DNA of 64,000 nt, taken from assembly GCF_002860255.1 (NCBI RefSeq), contig NZ_PGVE01000017.1, forward strand, positions 248,001 through 312,000, in the 5' to 3' direction. Each line of letters opens with the position of its first letter. Positions within the stretch are counted from its first letter, which is position 1. Below are positions 43,115 through 51,236 of the stretch, piece by piece. The position numbers were made by a program, and so were the translations under genes. The stretch comes from Neobacillus cucumis (GTDB taxonomy: Bacteria; Bacillota; Bacilli; Bacillales; Cytobacillaceae). The notes under the pieces were generated by a model. That model searched no databases. It saw nothing but the letters and a program-made list of their open reading frames with translations, and was not told the DNA's origin.

Positions 43115-43897
43115 TTGATGGAAATGAAAAGTATATCATTAAAAGATTCGACCATCACATACATAGATAAAGGAGCAGGCAAACCGATTGTACTTCTCCA
43201 TGGGTTTTGTGGAAGTTCCAAATATTGGTCAGAGGTCATACCTGTGTTATCGGAAAATTTTCGAGTCATTGCTCCCGATTTGCCCGGCCATGGTGGATCC
43301 ACCATGGCACAAGAGAACAATACGATTTCTGATCTCGCAGATATAATAAAAGAGTTAACCGATAAATTAAATGTAGGTCAAGTTACGATGTTTGGCCACT
43401 CGTTAGGCGGCTATATTACACTGGCGTTTGCTGAGAAGTACAGTGATTCTTTAAACGGTTTCTCGCTTGTCCATTCCACGGCTTTTCCTGATTCTGAAGA
43501 AGCTAAAAAGGGAAGAACAACAAATATGGAAAAAGTTAAACAAGAGGGAATTAAGCCGCTTATTGATGGGCTTGTTCCTAAGCTTTTCTCTCCTGACCAC
43601 CTCGAAGAATCGTATGTGGAAACGGCTAAAGAGATTGGCTATCAAACTCCGCCACAAGGAGCCATTCAAACTTTACATGCGATGAAAGAGCGGCCGGATC
43701 GTAATTATGTCCTGGAGTCATCTTCAATACCCGTGCTGTTAATTGCCGGTGAACAAGATCAGATTATTCCTGCGGAAAAAACATTTTCTGTGAGTAAAGC
43801 AAATATTAAACAAACCATTATCAAGGATTCTGGTCATATGAGTATGTATGAAAAGCCTGCTGATCTTATTGAAGCCATTAAGGGATTTGTGAAATAA
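43115..43897 (+). CDS. Alpha/beta-fold hydrolase
   Basis: This 260-residue protein is an alpha/beta hydrolase. It shows the oxyanion-region PIVLLHGFCGSSKYW, APDLPGHGGS, the nucleophile elbow GHSLGG (Ser about residue 95), the acid in IPVLLIAGEQDQIIP (Asp about residue 218) and the catalytic His in IKDSGHMSMYEKP. It lacks clear features that identify an ester, lactone or C-C substrate. TTG 43115 and ATG 43118 are both in range of AAAGGAGTG; either gives the same protein within one residue. It is monocistronic. Confidence 0.88.
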   Translation: MMEMKSISLKDSTITYIDKGAGKPIVLLHGFCGSSKYWSEVIPVLSENFRVIAPDLPGHGGSTMAQENNTISDLADIIKELTDKLNVGQVTMFGHSLGGYITLAFAEKYSDSLNGFSLVHSTAFPDSEEAKKGRTTNMEKVKQEGIKPLIDGLVPKLFSPDHLEESYVETAKEIGYQTPPQGAIQTLHAMKERPDRNYVLESSSIPVLLIAGEQDQIIPAEKTFSVSKANIKQTIIKDSGHMSMYEKPADLIEAIKGFVK

Positions 43898-44206
43898 TAG
43901 CATGTAAAAAGAGGAACATGTTGAAGTAAAGGGTTCCGTTAACTATCGCAAACACTAAAAATGTAATGCAAAATGACCTTCAAATTGTATGTTAATTTGG
44001 GGGTCTTTTTTTGTTGATAAAGGGGTACTAGTACCTAACAGTTAGAATTGATGCAACTAAAAATAATAATAAGAGCAAGATGGGACAAATTCATTGCAAT
44101 TTAACACAATTATAATCATGCTGTATATTCTTATTTTTAATAATATCTAGTTAGAAGTTTAAAAATTCAAACAGTTACTTTTGTGTAATGAAAAGGAGAG
44201 GTTTAT
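43898..44206. other. Intergenic region before the Gfo/Idh/MocA operon
   Basis: The first part has a weak terminator-like GACC-TTCAAA...TTTGGGGGTC hairpin with a T-run (about 43974-44014). No gene, clear promoter or cre box was found in the remaining 190 bases, although the operon promoter must lie there. Confidence 0.5.
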
Positions 44207-45232
44207 GTGCTAAAAATCGCCGTGATTGGACTCGGAGATGTTTCAAGTATTCATATAAACGCCATTAATCAACATCCTAACGCCAGGTTAGTGGCTGTTT
44301 GTGATATTGATATCAAACGTAAAGCGATCGTACCTAGCGTAAATTTTTATTCAAATTATAAAGATATGCTAGAAAATGAAATGCTGGACTGTGTTCATAT
44401 TTGTTTGCCTCATTACCTTCATTATCCGGTGACTAGAGCCTGTGTGGAAAAGGGGATTCATGTTTTTCTTGAAAAGCCATTGGCATTGAATACTGAAGAG
44501 GGATTGGCACTAGTAAGACTTGAAGAGGAAAACAAGGACCTAAAAATAAATGTGTGTCTTCAAAACCGTTTCAATGAATCATTTGAAATGCTTCAATCGA
44601 TGGTTGATAGCGGCAAATACGGCAGCATCAAAAATATTAAGGGTTTGGTCTCTTGGGCAAGACCAAAATCTTATTATGATGATAATCCTTGGAGGGGGAA
44701 GCAGAAGTATGCCGGTGGAGGAGTGATGATTAATCAATCCATTCATACCTTAGATTTAATCCAGCTCCTTGGAGGTGAAATTGATCGTATAAGAGGCTCT
44801 ATAGATCAGTTGCTAGATTATGGAGTTGAAATAGAAGACACTGCAACAGCTAGAATTCATTTCAAAAATGGGACGAAAGGATTCTTTTTTGCCACGATTG
44901 CCAATGGAAACAATTCCAGTGTTGAACTACAGGTCATTCTTGACGGACAAAAACTAACCATAAAGGACAGCATTCTATACAAGCAAAATGAAATGGGGAA
45001 AAAGATAGAATTGATTGAAGATACAAAGATGCCAGGCTCCAAATTCTATTACGGCGCCAGTCATTTAAAATTAATTCATAAATTCTATCAAAGTATTATT
45101 GAAAACACCCAAGATTATGTCCATGCCAAAGATGCCCTTCCTTCGCTCCGGATGATTGACATGATCGTTAAATCTTCTGAAAACAAACAAGAAATAAAAA
45201 TGGAAAGTTTAGAAGCACTATTTAATAAGTGA
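44207..45232 (+). CDS. Gfo/Idh/MocA family oxidoreductase, operon gene 1
   Basis: NAD(P)-dependent dehydrogenases of this family oxidise a sugar or cyclitol hydroxyl. The 341-residue protein has the N-terminal Rossmann start KIAVIGLGDVSSIHINAI (GLGDVS variant of GxGxxG), the EKPLAL motif (EKP, about residues 93-98) and a C-terminal beta domain with GGGVMINQSIHTLDLIQLLGG (about 169-189), where His and Asp are likely catalytic. The GTG start follows AAAGGAGAGGTTTAT. It is followed 50 bp later by an isomerase gene and two more members of the same family in one transcriptional unit. The substrate is unknown. Confidence 0.88.
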   Translation: MLKIAVIGLGDVSSIHINAINQHPNARLVAVCDIDIKRKAIVPSVNFYSNYKDMLENEMLDCVHICLPHYLHYPVTRACVEKGIHVFLEKPLALNTEEGLALVRLEEENKDLKINVCLQNRFNESFEMLQSMVDSGKYGSIKNIKGLVSWARPKSYYDDNPWRGKQKYAGGGVMINQSIHTLDLIQLLGGEIDRIRGSIDQLLDYGVEIEDTATARIHFKNGTKGFFFATIANGNNSSVELQVILDGQKLTIKDSILYKQNEMGKKIELIEDTKMPGSKFYYGASHLKLIHKFYQSIIENTQDYVHAKDALPSLRMIDMIVKSSENKQEIKMESLEALFNK

Positions 45233-45282
45233 GTGATCACAAGATTTCTTATTTATGCGATAAATAAAAGGGAGAGAGCAGG

Positions 45283-46044
45283 ATGAGAAATAAGTTTGCT
45301 TCACAATTGTTTACGGTAAGAGAAGAATTAAAAAGGGGTATTAGACCCGTATTCAAAGAACTAAAGGAAATGGGATGGGCTGCTGTTCAATTGTCTGCGT
45401 TACCACCCGGATATGATCCAGAAGAAGTTGCGGCAGCACTGAAGGAAAACGATCTAAAAACTGCCGGTATCCATATTTCCATTGATCGGCTGTCATCCGA
45501 TCTTGATAGTGTCCTAGATGAAGTAAGCTTATATCAAACAAAAGATATTGTCTGTCCCTTTCTCCCAGACTATTTAAGAAACCATGAAGGCTATCAAAAA
45601 GTGAAGACATTCTTGAATGAAATTGCCATTCAAGCACCAGGATATCGCATCAGTTATCATAACCATGCCTTTGAGTTTGAAACAGAAATAGAAGGGAAAT
45701 CTTCGTTAGAGTATCTCTTAGAACCAATAGCCGACAATAAAATTTTAGCAGAAATTGATGTATTCTGGGTGAAAAAAGGCGGTAGAGACCCTTTATCATT
45801 TCTTCAGCCTTATGCCAATAGAATGCCGATTATTCATTTAAAGGATATGACCATGGATGAACGACAGACGTTTGCTGAAATCGGAACAGGTGCCATTGAG
45901 TTTGCTCCTATCCTCGACTGGTGTGAAAAATCAGGAGTCGAATGGTACGCAATAGAACAAGATGTCTGCCCAGGCAACCCAATGGACAGCCTTCAAAGAA
46001 GCCTAGAAAATCTAAAATTATTACTAAAGCAATTTCAAAAATAA
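45283..46044 (+). CDS. Sugar phosphate isomerase/epimerase (AP endonuclease 2 fold), operon gene 2
   Basis: This 253-residue TIM-barrel protein belongs to the xylose-isomerase-like/AP endonuclease 2 family of sugar isomerases, epimerases and inosose dehydratases. Family features are FASQLFTVREELKRG near the start, YHNHAFEFE (about residues 122-130, His and Glu metal ligands), ILAEIDVFWVKKGG (about 153-166) and IIHLKDMTMDERQ (about 184-196), then EWYAIEQD with the last Glu/Asp ligand. Several divalent-metal ligands (E, D, H, E) are in place. The E. coli enzyme YcjR, which epimerises 3-keto sugars, belongs to this fold and partners a Gfo/Idh/MocA enzyme, giving a plausible parallel. Confidence 0.87.
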   Translation: MRNKFASQLFTVREELKRGIRPVFKELKEMGWAAVQLSALPPGYDPEEVAAALKENDLKTAGIHISIDRLSSDLDSVLDEVSLYQTKDIVCPFLPDYLRNHEGYQKVKTFLNEIAIQAPGYRISYHNHAFEFETEIEGKSSLEYLLEPIADNKILAEIDVFWVKKGGRDPLSFLQPYANRMPIIHLKDMTMDERQTFAEIGTGAIEFAPILDWCEKSGVEWYAIEQDVCPGNPMDSLQRSLENLKLLLKQFQK

Positions 46045-46102
46045 ACACAGCATTTAATCAATAAACAAATAGATTAGGATAAAGAAAAAGGAGTTGAGAA
46101 TT

Positions 46103-47266
46103 TTGGATACGGTTAAGATTGGCATTATCGGAATAGGCAATATGGGCAGTTCACATGCCATTTATCTAAACAATAAAGAAGTGGACGGAGCCTTACTAAC
46201 AGCAGTGTGTGATCATAACCCAGAGAGATTACAATGGGCTAAAGAAACCTTAGGGAAGCAAATTCAAACATTTGATGATACGGACTCATTTTTTGAATTC
46301 GCAGACATTGATGCAGTCATTATCGCAACCCCGCATTATGATCATCCATCATTGTCGATTAAATCCCTTGAAAAAAATCTTCATGTGCTGGTGGAAAAGC
46401 CTGTTGGTGTCTATACCAAAAATGTCCGTGAATTAAATGAAGTAGCGAAAAGAAGCGGAAAAGTATTTGGCATTATGTTTAACCAACGTACCAATCCTTT
46501 ATATCAAAAGCTAAGAGAGCTGGTTCTAGGCGGAGAGTTAGGAGAAATCAAGCGGACGAATTGGATTATCACTGATTGGTACCGCTCTCAAAGTTATTAT
46601 GATTCAGGCGGCTGGCGGGCAACTTGGGCCGGTGAAGGAGGCGGTGTCCTTTTAAATCAGGATCCGCACCAGCTTGATTTATGGCAATGGACGAGCGGAT
46701 TAATGCCCAAACGAGTCCGTGCGTTTTGTGGGTTTGGGAAGTTCCATGATATCGAGGTAGAAGATGATGTAACAGCTTATGTGGAATATGAAAACGGAGC
46801 AACAGGTGTTTTTGTTACTTCTACAGGGGACGCACCTGGAACCAATCGCTACGAAATATCAGGCGATCGGGGAAAATTAGTGGTGGAAGATGGAAAGTTA
46901 ACCTTTTGGCGATTAACCCAATCAGAAAGACAATTTAACAAAGAATATAAAGGCGGCTTTGGTGAGCCAGAATGCTGGAAAATTGATATCCCGATTAAAG
47001 GAACAGCCACTCAGCACAAAGGGATTACCACTAACTGGATTCAAGCGATTCGTTATGGTTCTGAATTGATTGGACCTGGTGTAGAAGGAATTAAAGGATT
47101 AGAGATTTCCAATGCCATGCATTTATCTGCTTGGATTGATGATTGGGTTGAACTTCCAATCAACGAGGAACTTTTCTATTCCAAATTACAAGAAAGAATC
47201 AAGTCATCAACTTTTAAAAAGAAGGAAGCCGTAAACCGGACACTTAATGTTCAAGGAACTCATTAA
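46103..47266 (+). CDS. Gfo/Idh/MocA family oxidoreductase, operon gene 3
   Basis: This 387-residue enzyme has VKIGIIGIGNMGSSHAIYL (Rossmann GxGxxG), VEKPVGVYTKN (EKP, about residue 99) and GGGVLLNQDPHQLDLWQW (about 181-198), a substrate-domain block with likely catalytic Asp/His. A TTG at 46103 lies nine bases after AAAAAGGAG; the TTG three codons earlier touches that site. Sequence likeness to gene 1 is moderate, so it is a diverged paralogue and not a recent duplicate. It probably acts on a related intermediate. Confidence 0.87.
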   Translation: MDTVKIGIIGIGNMGSSHAIYLNNKEVDGALLTAVCDHNPERLQWAKETLGKQIQTFDDTDSFFEFADIDAVIIATPHYDHPSLSIKSLEKNLHVLVEKPVGVYTKNVRELNEVAKRSGKVFGIMFNQRTNPLYQKLRELVLGGELGEIKRTNWIITDWYRSQSYYDSGGWRATWAGEGGGVLLNQDPHQLDLWQWTSGLMPKRVRAFCGFGKFHDIEVEDDVTAYVEYENGATGVFVTSTGDAPGTNRYEISGDRGKLVVEDGKLTFWRLTQSERQFNKEYKGGFGEPECWKIDIPIKGTATQHKGITTNWIQAIRYGSELIGPGVEGIKGLEISNAMHLSAWIDDWVELPINEELFYSKLQERIKSSTFKKKEAVNRTLNVQGTH

Positions 47267-47311
47267 AAAACTATATGCTGAAGGGTAATTTAACGAACGG
47301 AGTTGTTAAAG

Positions 47312-48406
47312 TTGGATAAACGAGACGGAATGAATTATGCACCAAAAGGAAAGGTGAATCATGTGGTAGGAAAGGGCGAATTCCCCTTTGCAGCGATTGG
47401 TTTAGATCATGGTCATATTTATGGAATGTGTAACGGGTTAATCGAAGCTGGAGGAGAACTAGTTTCTGTATATGATCCCGACCCTGAAAAGGTAAAAAGA
47501 TTTTGTAACACCTATCCGAACATCATTGCTGCAGTATCCGAGGAGGAAATTTTACAAGACCCTTCCATTAAACTTGTTGCCGGAGCAAGTATTCCTTCCA
47601 ACCGTTGTGCTTTGGGCTTAAGGGTACTTGATGCCGGGAAACATTATTTTGTTGATAAACCGGGTTTTACTAAACTGGAACAAATCGAAAAAGCCAAACA
47701 AAAACTATCTGAAACAGGGTTGAAATGGGGCATCTATTACAGTGAACGTCTGCATGTCGAAAGTGCCGTTTTTGCTGGACAATTAATTGAACAAGGGGCG
47801 ATTGGCCGGGTAGTTCAGGTTATTGGAATGGGTCCGCACCGCGCGAATCCCGGCAATAGACCTGATTGGTTTTTTGATACAGACTATTATGGAGGAATCT
47901 TGTGTGATATAGGAAGTCATCAAGTGGAACAATTCCTACATTATGCTGGTGCTAAAGATGCAAAAGTTTTACATAGTAAAGTAGCGAATTACAACTTTAA
48001 ACAATATCCCAAATTTGAGGATTTCGGGGATGCCACTCTTGTAGCTGACAACGGAGCGACCTTCTACTTCCGCGTGGATTGGTTCACTCCAGATGGACTT
48101 GGTACGTGGGGCGATGGACGTGTATTTATACTAGGAACAGATGGGTATATCGAAATTAGAAAGTACATTGATGTCGCCAGGGAACCTCATGGAGATCAAT
48201 TATATCTAGTAAATCATCAAGGTGAAAAACATTATCAGCTCTCTGGTCAGGTAGGCTGTCCATACTTTGGCGAATTCATACTAGATTGCTTGTATGGTAC
48301 TGAAAATGCTATGACACAAGAGCATGCTTTTAAAGCAGCATCCTTATGCATTGAAGCACAAGAGAAAGCTATCAGAATTGAGGCTGCTGATCGGTCTGTT
48401 GTTTAA
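47312..48406 (+). CDS. Gfo/Idh/MocA family oxidoreductase, operon gene 4
   Basis: This 364-residue member has a less canonical dinucleotide region (AAIGLDHGHIYGMCNGLIEAG), DKPGFTKLEQI (DKP in place of EKP, about residue 111), and GGILCDIGSHQVEQFLHYAGA (about 193-213) with the His of the active-site helix. The TTG at 47312 lies nine bases after CGGAG. The dinucleotide motif lacks the usual GxGxxG, so cofactor use should be checked. It may be another 3-dehydrogenase or a non-redox member. It is the last gene before the terminator. Confidence 0.83.
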   Translation: MDKRDGMNYAPKGKVNHVVGKGEFPFAAIGLDHGHIYGMCNGLIEAGGELVSVYDPDPEKVKRFCNTYPNIIAAVSEEEILQDPSIKLVAGASIPSNRCALGLRVLDAGKHYFVDKPGFTKLEQIEKAKQKLSETGLKWGIYYSERLHVESAVFAGQLIEQGAIGRVVQVIGMGPHRANPGNRPDWFFDTDYYGGILCDIGSHQVEQFLHYAGAKDAKVLHSKVANYNFKQYPKFEDFGDATLVADNGATFYFRVDWFTPDGLGTWGDGRVFILGTDGYIEIRKYIDVAREPHGDQLYLVNHQGEKHYQLSGQVGCPYFGEFILDCLYGTENAMTQEHAFKAASLCIEAQEKAIRIEAADRSVV

Positions 48407-48426
48407 TTGGTTGTATTAATCATCAA

Positions 48427-48473
48427 AAAACTGGCTCAGAAGTGTTGGTTTCATGCCTTTTGAGCCAGTTTTT
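48427..48473. terminator. Terminator after Gfo/Idh/MocA operon
   Basis: AAAACTGGCTCA and TGAGCCAGTTTTT arms with a long loop; T-rich on both strands, facing the convergent DUF438 gene. Confidence 0.85.
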
Positions 48474-48483
48474 GTTATACATG

Positions 48484-49713
48484 TTAATTAAGAATACGCT
48501 TTTCCCCTTGAATTTCCTGTATTGAACTAATATTTTGAGTGAATTCAAGTGTACCAACATACCCACCGTTTTCATCTCTTACTGCAAAATATCGAATATA
48601 TACATATTTATCTTTAAACTTAATATAAAAATCTTCACAGTCTTTTAGACCTGATTTAAATTCTTGTAATAATTGTTCAACGACATGAACACTTTTTGGC
48701 GGATGGCAGTTTTGAACCGTACGCCCAATGACGGCTTTTGTTCGGGCAAAGATTCTTTCTTTCCCGTGAGAGAAATAACGAACCACATCATCTAGGTCGA
48801 TAAAAGTAATATCTACTGGCAAATGATTTAACATGAGCTCCAACTGCTTTAGTGATAGAATACCAGTTTCCAAGCGAATGTACCCATCGGTTAAGGCATT
48901 TTCTTCAATAGATTTGCGTTCCGGCTTCCATACACCTGCAGGTCCTGTTAAACAAAAACCAATCTCATCACTTTCATGAGCAATTTTGACCCATTCGTCT
49001 TCCGTTAAGGTCTGCAGGGCCATAGGAAATAAGATGTTTTCTTCTTTAAAGATCATTTCACTGACTTCCCGGATCACAAAGTAGATCGAATCGATTACGG
49101 ATTGTTTTTCACCGTTATAATTGGTTAATTTCTCTTTTGCCTCTTTAATTGCTGCACGTATTCCGTCATCTACTCCCCACATGACCTGAGTAGGACCCAT
49201 AATTCCGTATTTTTCTAAATAAGGGAAGAGCAAATTTTCTTTACGGCTATAATGCTTATCAATATCTAGTAATAGATTTAAATCTTCTAGAAGCTTAAAC
49301 TTGTTTTCGTCACTGTCTTCTTTTTCAAACCGGTCGAAATGTAACTGCAGTTTGAAGTTTAGTAACCTATCAATCTTTGTATTTTCTAATTTAAAGGTAT
49401 CAATAGGATGCCCTGGTTGTTCTTCGGGCTTATTGGAACGATGAATTTCCTCGATTGAGCCTTTAAAAATAGCCGTATGGACCGAACATAAGCGCTGTAC
49501 TTCTTCAACCGGAATGCCTTCTTCTTCCATAAGAGCTTGTTCTAATTTAGATATCTCTGCTACAGAAATATTACCGGCGGCTTCTTCAAATCGAGCCTTT
49601 ACTTCCTCCACACTTTTTCCGTTGTGTAAGTCTTTAATAATTTCTTTTAATACCGTTTGCCGCTCTGATGGAGTAATTGTTTCTTGCTCACGGTTATTAA
49701 TCATTTCACTCAT
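48484..49713 (-). CDS. DUF438/hemerythrin/PAS domain protein
   Basis: This 409-residue soluble protein has three parts: DUF438 (about residues 15-80, LKEIIKDLHNGKSVEEVKARF), a hemerythrin HHE domain (about 95-245) with its diiron His/Glu set (HPIDTFKLEN, the HYSRKENLLFPYLEKYG block and FKEENILFPMAL), and a C-terminal PAS domain (about 270-400, TFIDLDDVVRYFSHGKERIF and FYIKFKDKYVYIRYFAVRDENG). This set-up suggests sensing of oxygen or NO through a diiron centre, with PAS as second sensor; the function is not established. ATG 49713 follows GAGGAGAATGCAGG. It is the second gene of a two-gene unit behind an Fnr-type promoter. Confidence 0.9.
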   Translation of the reverse strand: MSEMINNREQETITPSERQTVLKEIIKDLHNGKSVEEVKARFEEAAGNISVAEISKLEQALMEEEGIPVEEVQRLCSVHTAIFKGSIEEIHRSNKPEEQPGHPIDTFKLENTKIDRLLNFKLQLHFDRFEKEDSDENKFKLLEDLNLLLDIDKHYSRKENLLFPYLEKYGIMGPTQVMWGVDDGIRAAIKEAKEKLTNYNGEKQSVIDSIYFVIREVSEMIFKEENILFPMALQTLTEDEWVKIAHESDEIGFCLTGPAGVWKPERKSIEENALTDGYIRLETGILSLKQLELMLNHLPVDITFIDLDDVVRYFSHGKERIFARTKAVIGRTVQNCHPPKSVHVVEQLLQEFKSGLKDCEDFYIKFKDKYVYIRYFAVRDENGGYVGTLEFTQNISSIQEIQGEKRILN

Positions 49714-49729
49714 CCTGCATTCTCCTCTG

Positions 49730-49957
49730 TTAGTTAATTGTAAATCCATTTTCCCTAAATGTTTCCATAACTTTTTCTAAAGAAATACCTTTCACTCGGC
49801 AGCCATTTGGAATAGTCATGATACGGCCAGCCGTTTTTAACATATTTGGATTTGTTATATTTTCAAAACCAGTTTCCTTCATGATTGGAATGATTTCAGG
49901 ATACTCAGTACATAATTGATAGACTGGGAGTTGGATATTTATTACTTTTGACATCAT
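49730..49957 (-). CDS. DUF1858 domain protein
   Basis: This 75-residue protein has the DUF1858 features: IQLPVYQLCTEYPEIIPIMKETGF, then a middle TAGRIMTIPNGCR and a helix ISLEKVMETFRENGFTIN. DUF1858 proteins are small and often precede hemerythrin or hybrid-cluster-type genes in anaerobic regulons; no enzyme activity is known. ATG 49957 lies just after AAGGAGTGAAA; the next codon is also ATG. The DUF438 gene starts 16 bp after its stop, so the two are cotranscribed. Confidence 0.87.
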   Translation of the reverse strand: MMSKVINIQLPVYQLCTEYPEIIPIMKETGFENITNPNMLKTAGRIMTIPNGCRVKGISLEKVMETFRENGFTIN

Positions 49958-49997
49958 TTTCACTCCTTGATAGAGGGTGATAACTCTTCTCAATAGG

Positions 49998-50041
49998 AAT
50001 ATAACACAGCTATACATTTAGAATTGTGATTGGAATCACAA
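49998..50041 (-). promoter_or_regulatory. Fnr-type class II promoter of the DUF1858-DUF438 operon
   Basis: TTGTGATTGGAATCACAA (50024-50041) has perfect TTGTGA/TCACAA arms. On the minus strand an extended -10 TGTTATATT (hexamer 50003-49998) follows, with no -35. The operator centre is 41.5 bp before the expected start near 49991, the standard activator geometry for Fnr. The operon's oxygen/NO-type sensor domains fit. Confidence 0.72.
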
Positions 50042-50274
50042 ACAAAATAATTAAATACGCAGTTGTTAAAATTATGTGAATTTAGAGCTTCAATCTGACG
50101 GGGATAGATAGAGGGGAGAAGAACAAAAAAGTAATCATTGAACATTCGAATGTGACATGCATTTATTTCATACAAATAAATAAATCTTAGAATATTCAAA
50201 TCGTTGATCAACAACCAATGGCAAATTTTTTAAAAAATAAGGAGGCCACAAGAATATTACAGGAGGGGGTTAGT

Positions 50275-50748
50275 ATGAAATTCACGATACAGTATATTCC
50301 TCTTAATAAAATCAAACCTGATGTATCAATGAAAATAACAGAACACATAAAAAAGCTCCAACGGTTAATGTGGGATTGTATGTTTGTGTTGGTTGTCAGA
50401 AAAAATCGAAAGGATGGCAGTTACATTATTGTTAGCGGTCAAGATCGATTTGAATCCATAAAAAAACACACGAAAAACATTTATGCACCTTGTATAGTCG
50501 ATAAAAGTAATTCTCCTCGAATGGTATCGTGGCTTCATCGTATACGAAACAAACAACCCCTTGATGACTTTCCGTTACTACCACCAAGCTGGTCCATTGT
50601 TCGATCCTTTTTGAAACAAGAGCCCCGTTTTAAAAAACTATCCCGTTCCGAACAAATTAGAGTTTTACTTATAGCGGCACGATACAAGAAAACGGTGATA
50701 TATGCTATGAAGACCACTGTGGATGATATTATAAGAAGTTACAAATAA
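50275..50748 (+). CDS. ParB/sulfiredoxin-fold-like protein
   Basis: This 157-residue protein starts with FTIQYIPLNKIKPDVSMKIT and has FVLVVRKNRKDGSYIIVSGQDRFESIKKH, the pattern of a ParB/sulfiredoxin N domain (I-pL..Ik...., then P/V-x-V-x-+-dG-y-ii-GxxR). The C half is helical and basic (PRFKKLSRSEQIRVLLIAARYKKTVIY). It lacks the ParB helix-turn-helix and CTP-binding details, so it is a stand-alone relative. ATG 50275 follows ACAGGAGGGGGTTAGT. It is a single gene between the Fnr-type operon and the kimA riboswitch. The function is unknown. Confidence 0.68.
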   Translation: MKFTIQYIPLNKIKPDVSMKITEHIKKLQRLMWDCMFVLVVRKNRKDGSYIIVSGQDRFESIKKHTKNIYAPCIVDKSNSPRMVSWLHRIRNKQPLDDFPLLPPSWSIVRSFLKQEPRFKKLSRSEQIRVLLIAARYKKTVIYAMKTTVDDIIRSYK

Positions 50749-50783
50749 AACAATCTTAATAAGAGGTATAATAAAAAGTAAAA

Positions 50784-50816
50784 AGCCACAAGAAATCATA
50801 ACTTGTGGCTCCTTTT
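50784..50816 (+). terminator. Terminator after ParB-like gene
   Basis: AGCCACAAG and CTTGTGGCT arms followed by CCTTTTATTTT. Confidence 0.8.
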
Positions 50817-50867
50817 ATTTTGGAATAGGCGGATGAAATAGGATCACTACATTAACACTTTACAAAT

Positions 50868-51071
50868 TACCTTCTTGGGAGTAATATCTTTTTCATAAGA
50901 AAAATTAAATAAAGGCCTAATCCCATTAGGGAACGGAGGACCCAATTTTTGGGGGTTAATTCTACATTGTAGAAGGGATGTTCAACTCTTTCGCCATCCT
51001 ACCCGTCAGCTAACTTCGTCGGCTAAAGCGAAGGAGGTCAAGAGACCACCTTATTTAAAGGTGCTTTTTTT
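50868..51071 (+). promoter_or_regulatory. c-di-AMP (ydaO/yuaA) riboswitch upstream of kimA
   Basis: The leader contains the ydaO-class marks: GGGAACGGAGGACCCAATTTTTGG (as two pieces, GGGAACGGAGGACCC near 50933 and CCAATTTTTGGGGG), and GTCAGCTAACTTCGTCGGC at 51005-51023. A possible P1 pairs ACCTTCTT (near 50870) with AAGGAGGT (near 51031). The terminator CACCTT-ATTT-AAGGTG with T-run (51047-51071) forms the OFF state. By family knowledge c-di-AMP binding terminates transcription and reduces potassium uptake. It lies 166 bp before the kimA start. Confidence 0.93.
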
Positions 51072-51236
51072 GTACTATCAAAAAAGGCTTCTTTAGTATT
51101 GTGGTCTTTTTATTTTCCAAATTTTAAGAGTTATATAGTTTGGGGGTGTAAATAAGGACAAAACAGGATGTTAATTATTAGATTTCGAAAAAAACAATGA
51201 AAAAATGTAAATGGACTGTTTCAGGAGGAATTGATC

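Noticed and set aside
44020..44206. cre or regulator site for the Gfo/Idh/MocA operon
   Set aside because: No sequence close to the cre consensus was found, and the few inverted repeats are short and AT-only.
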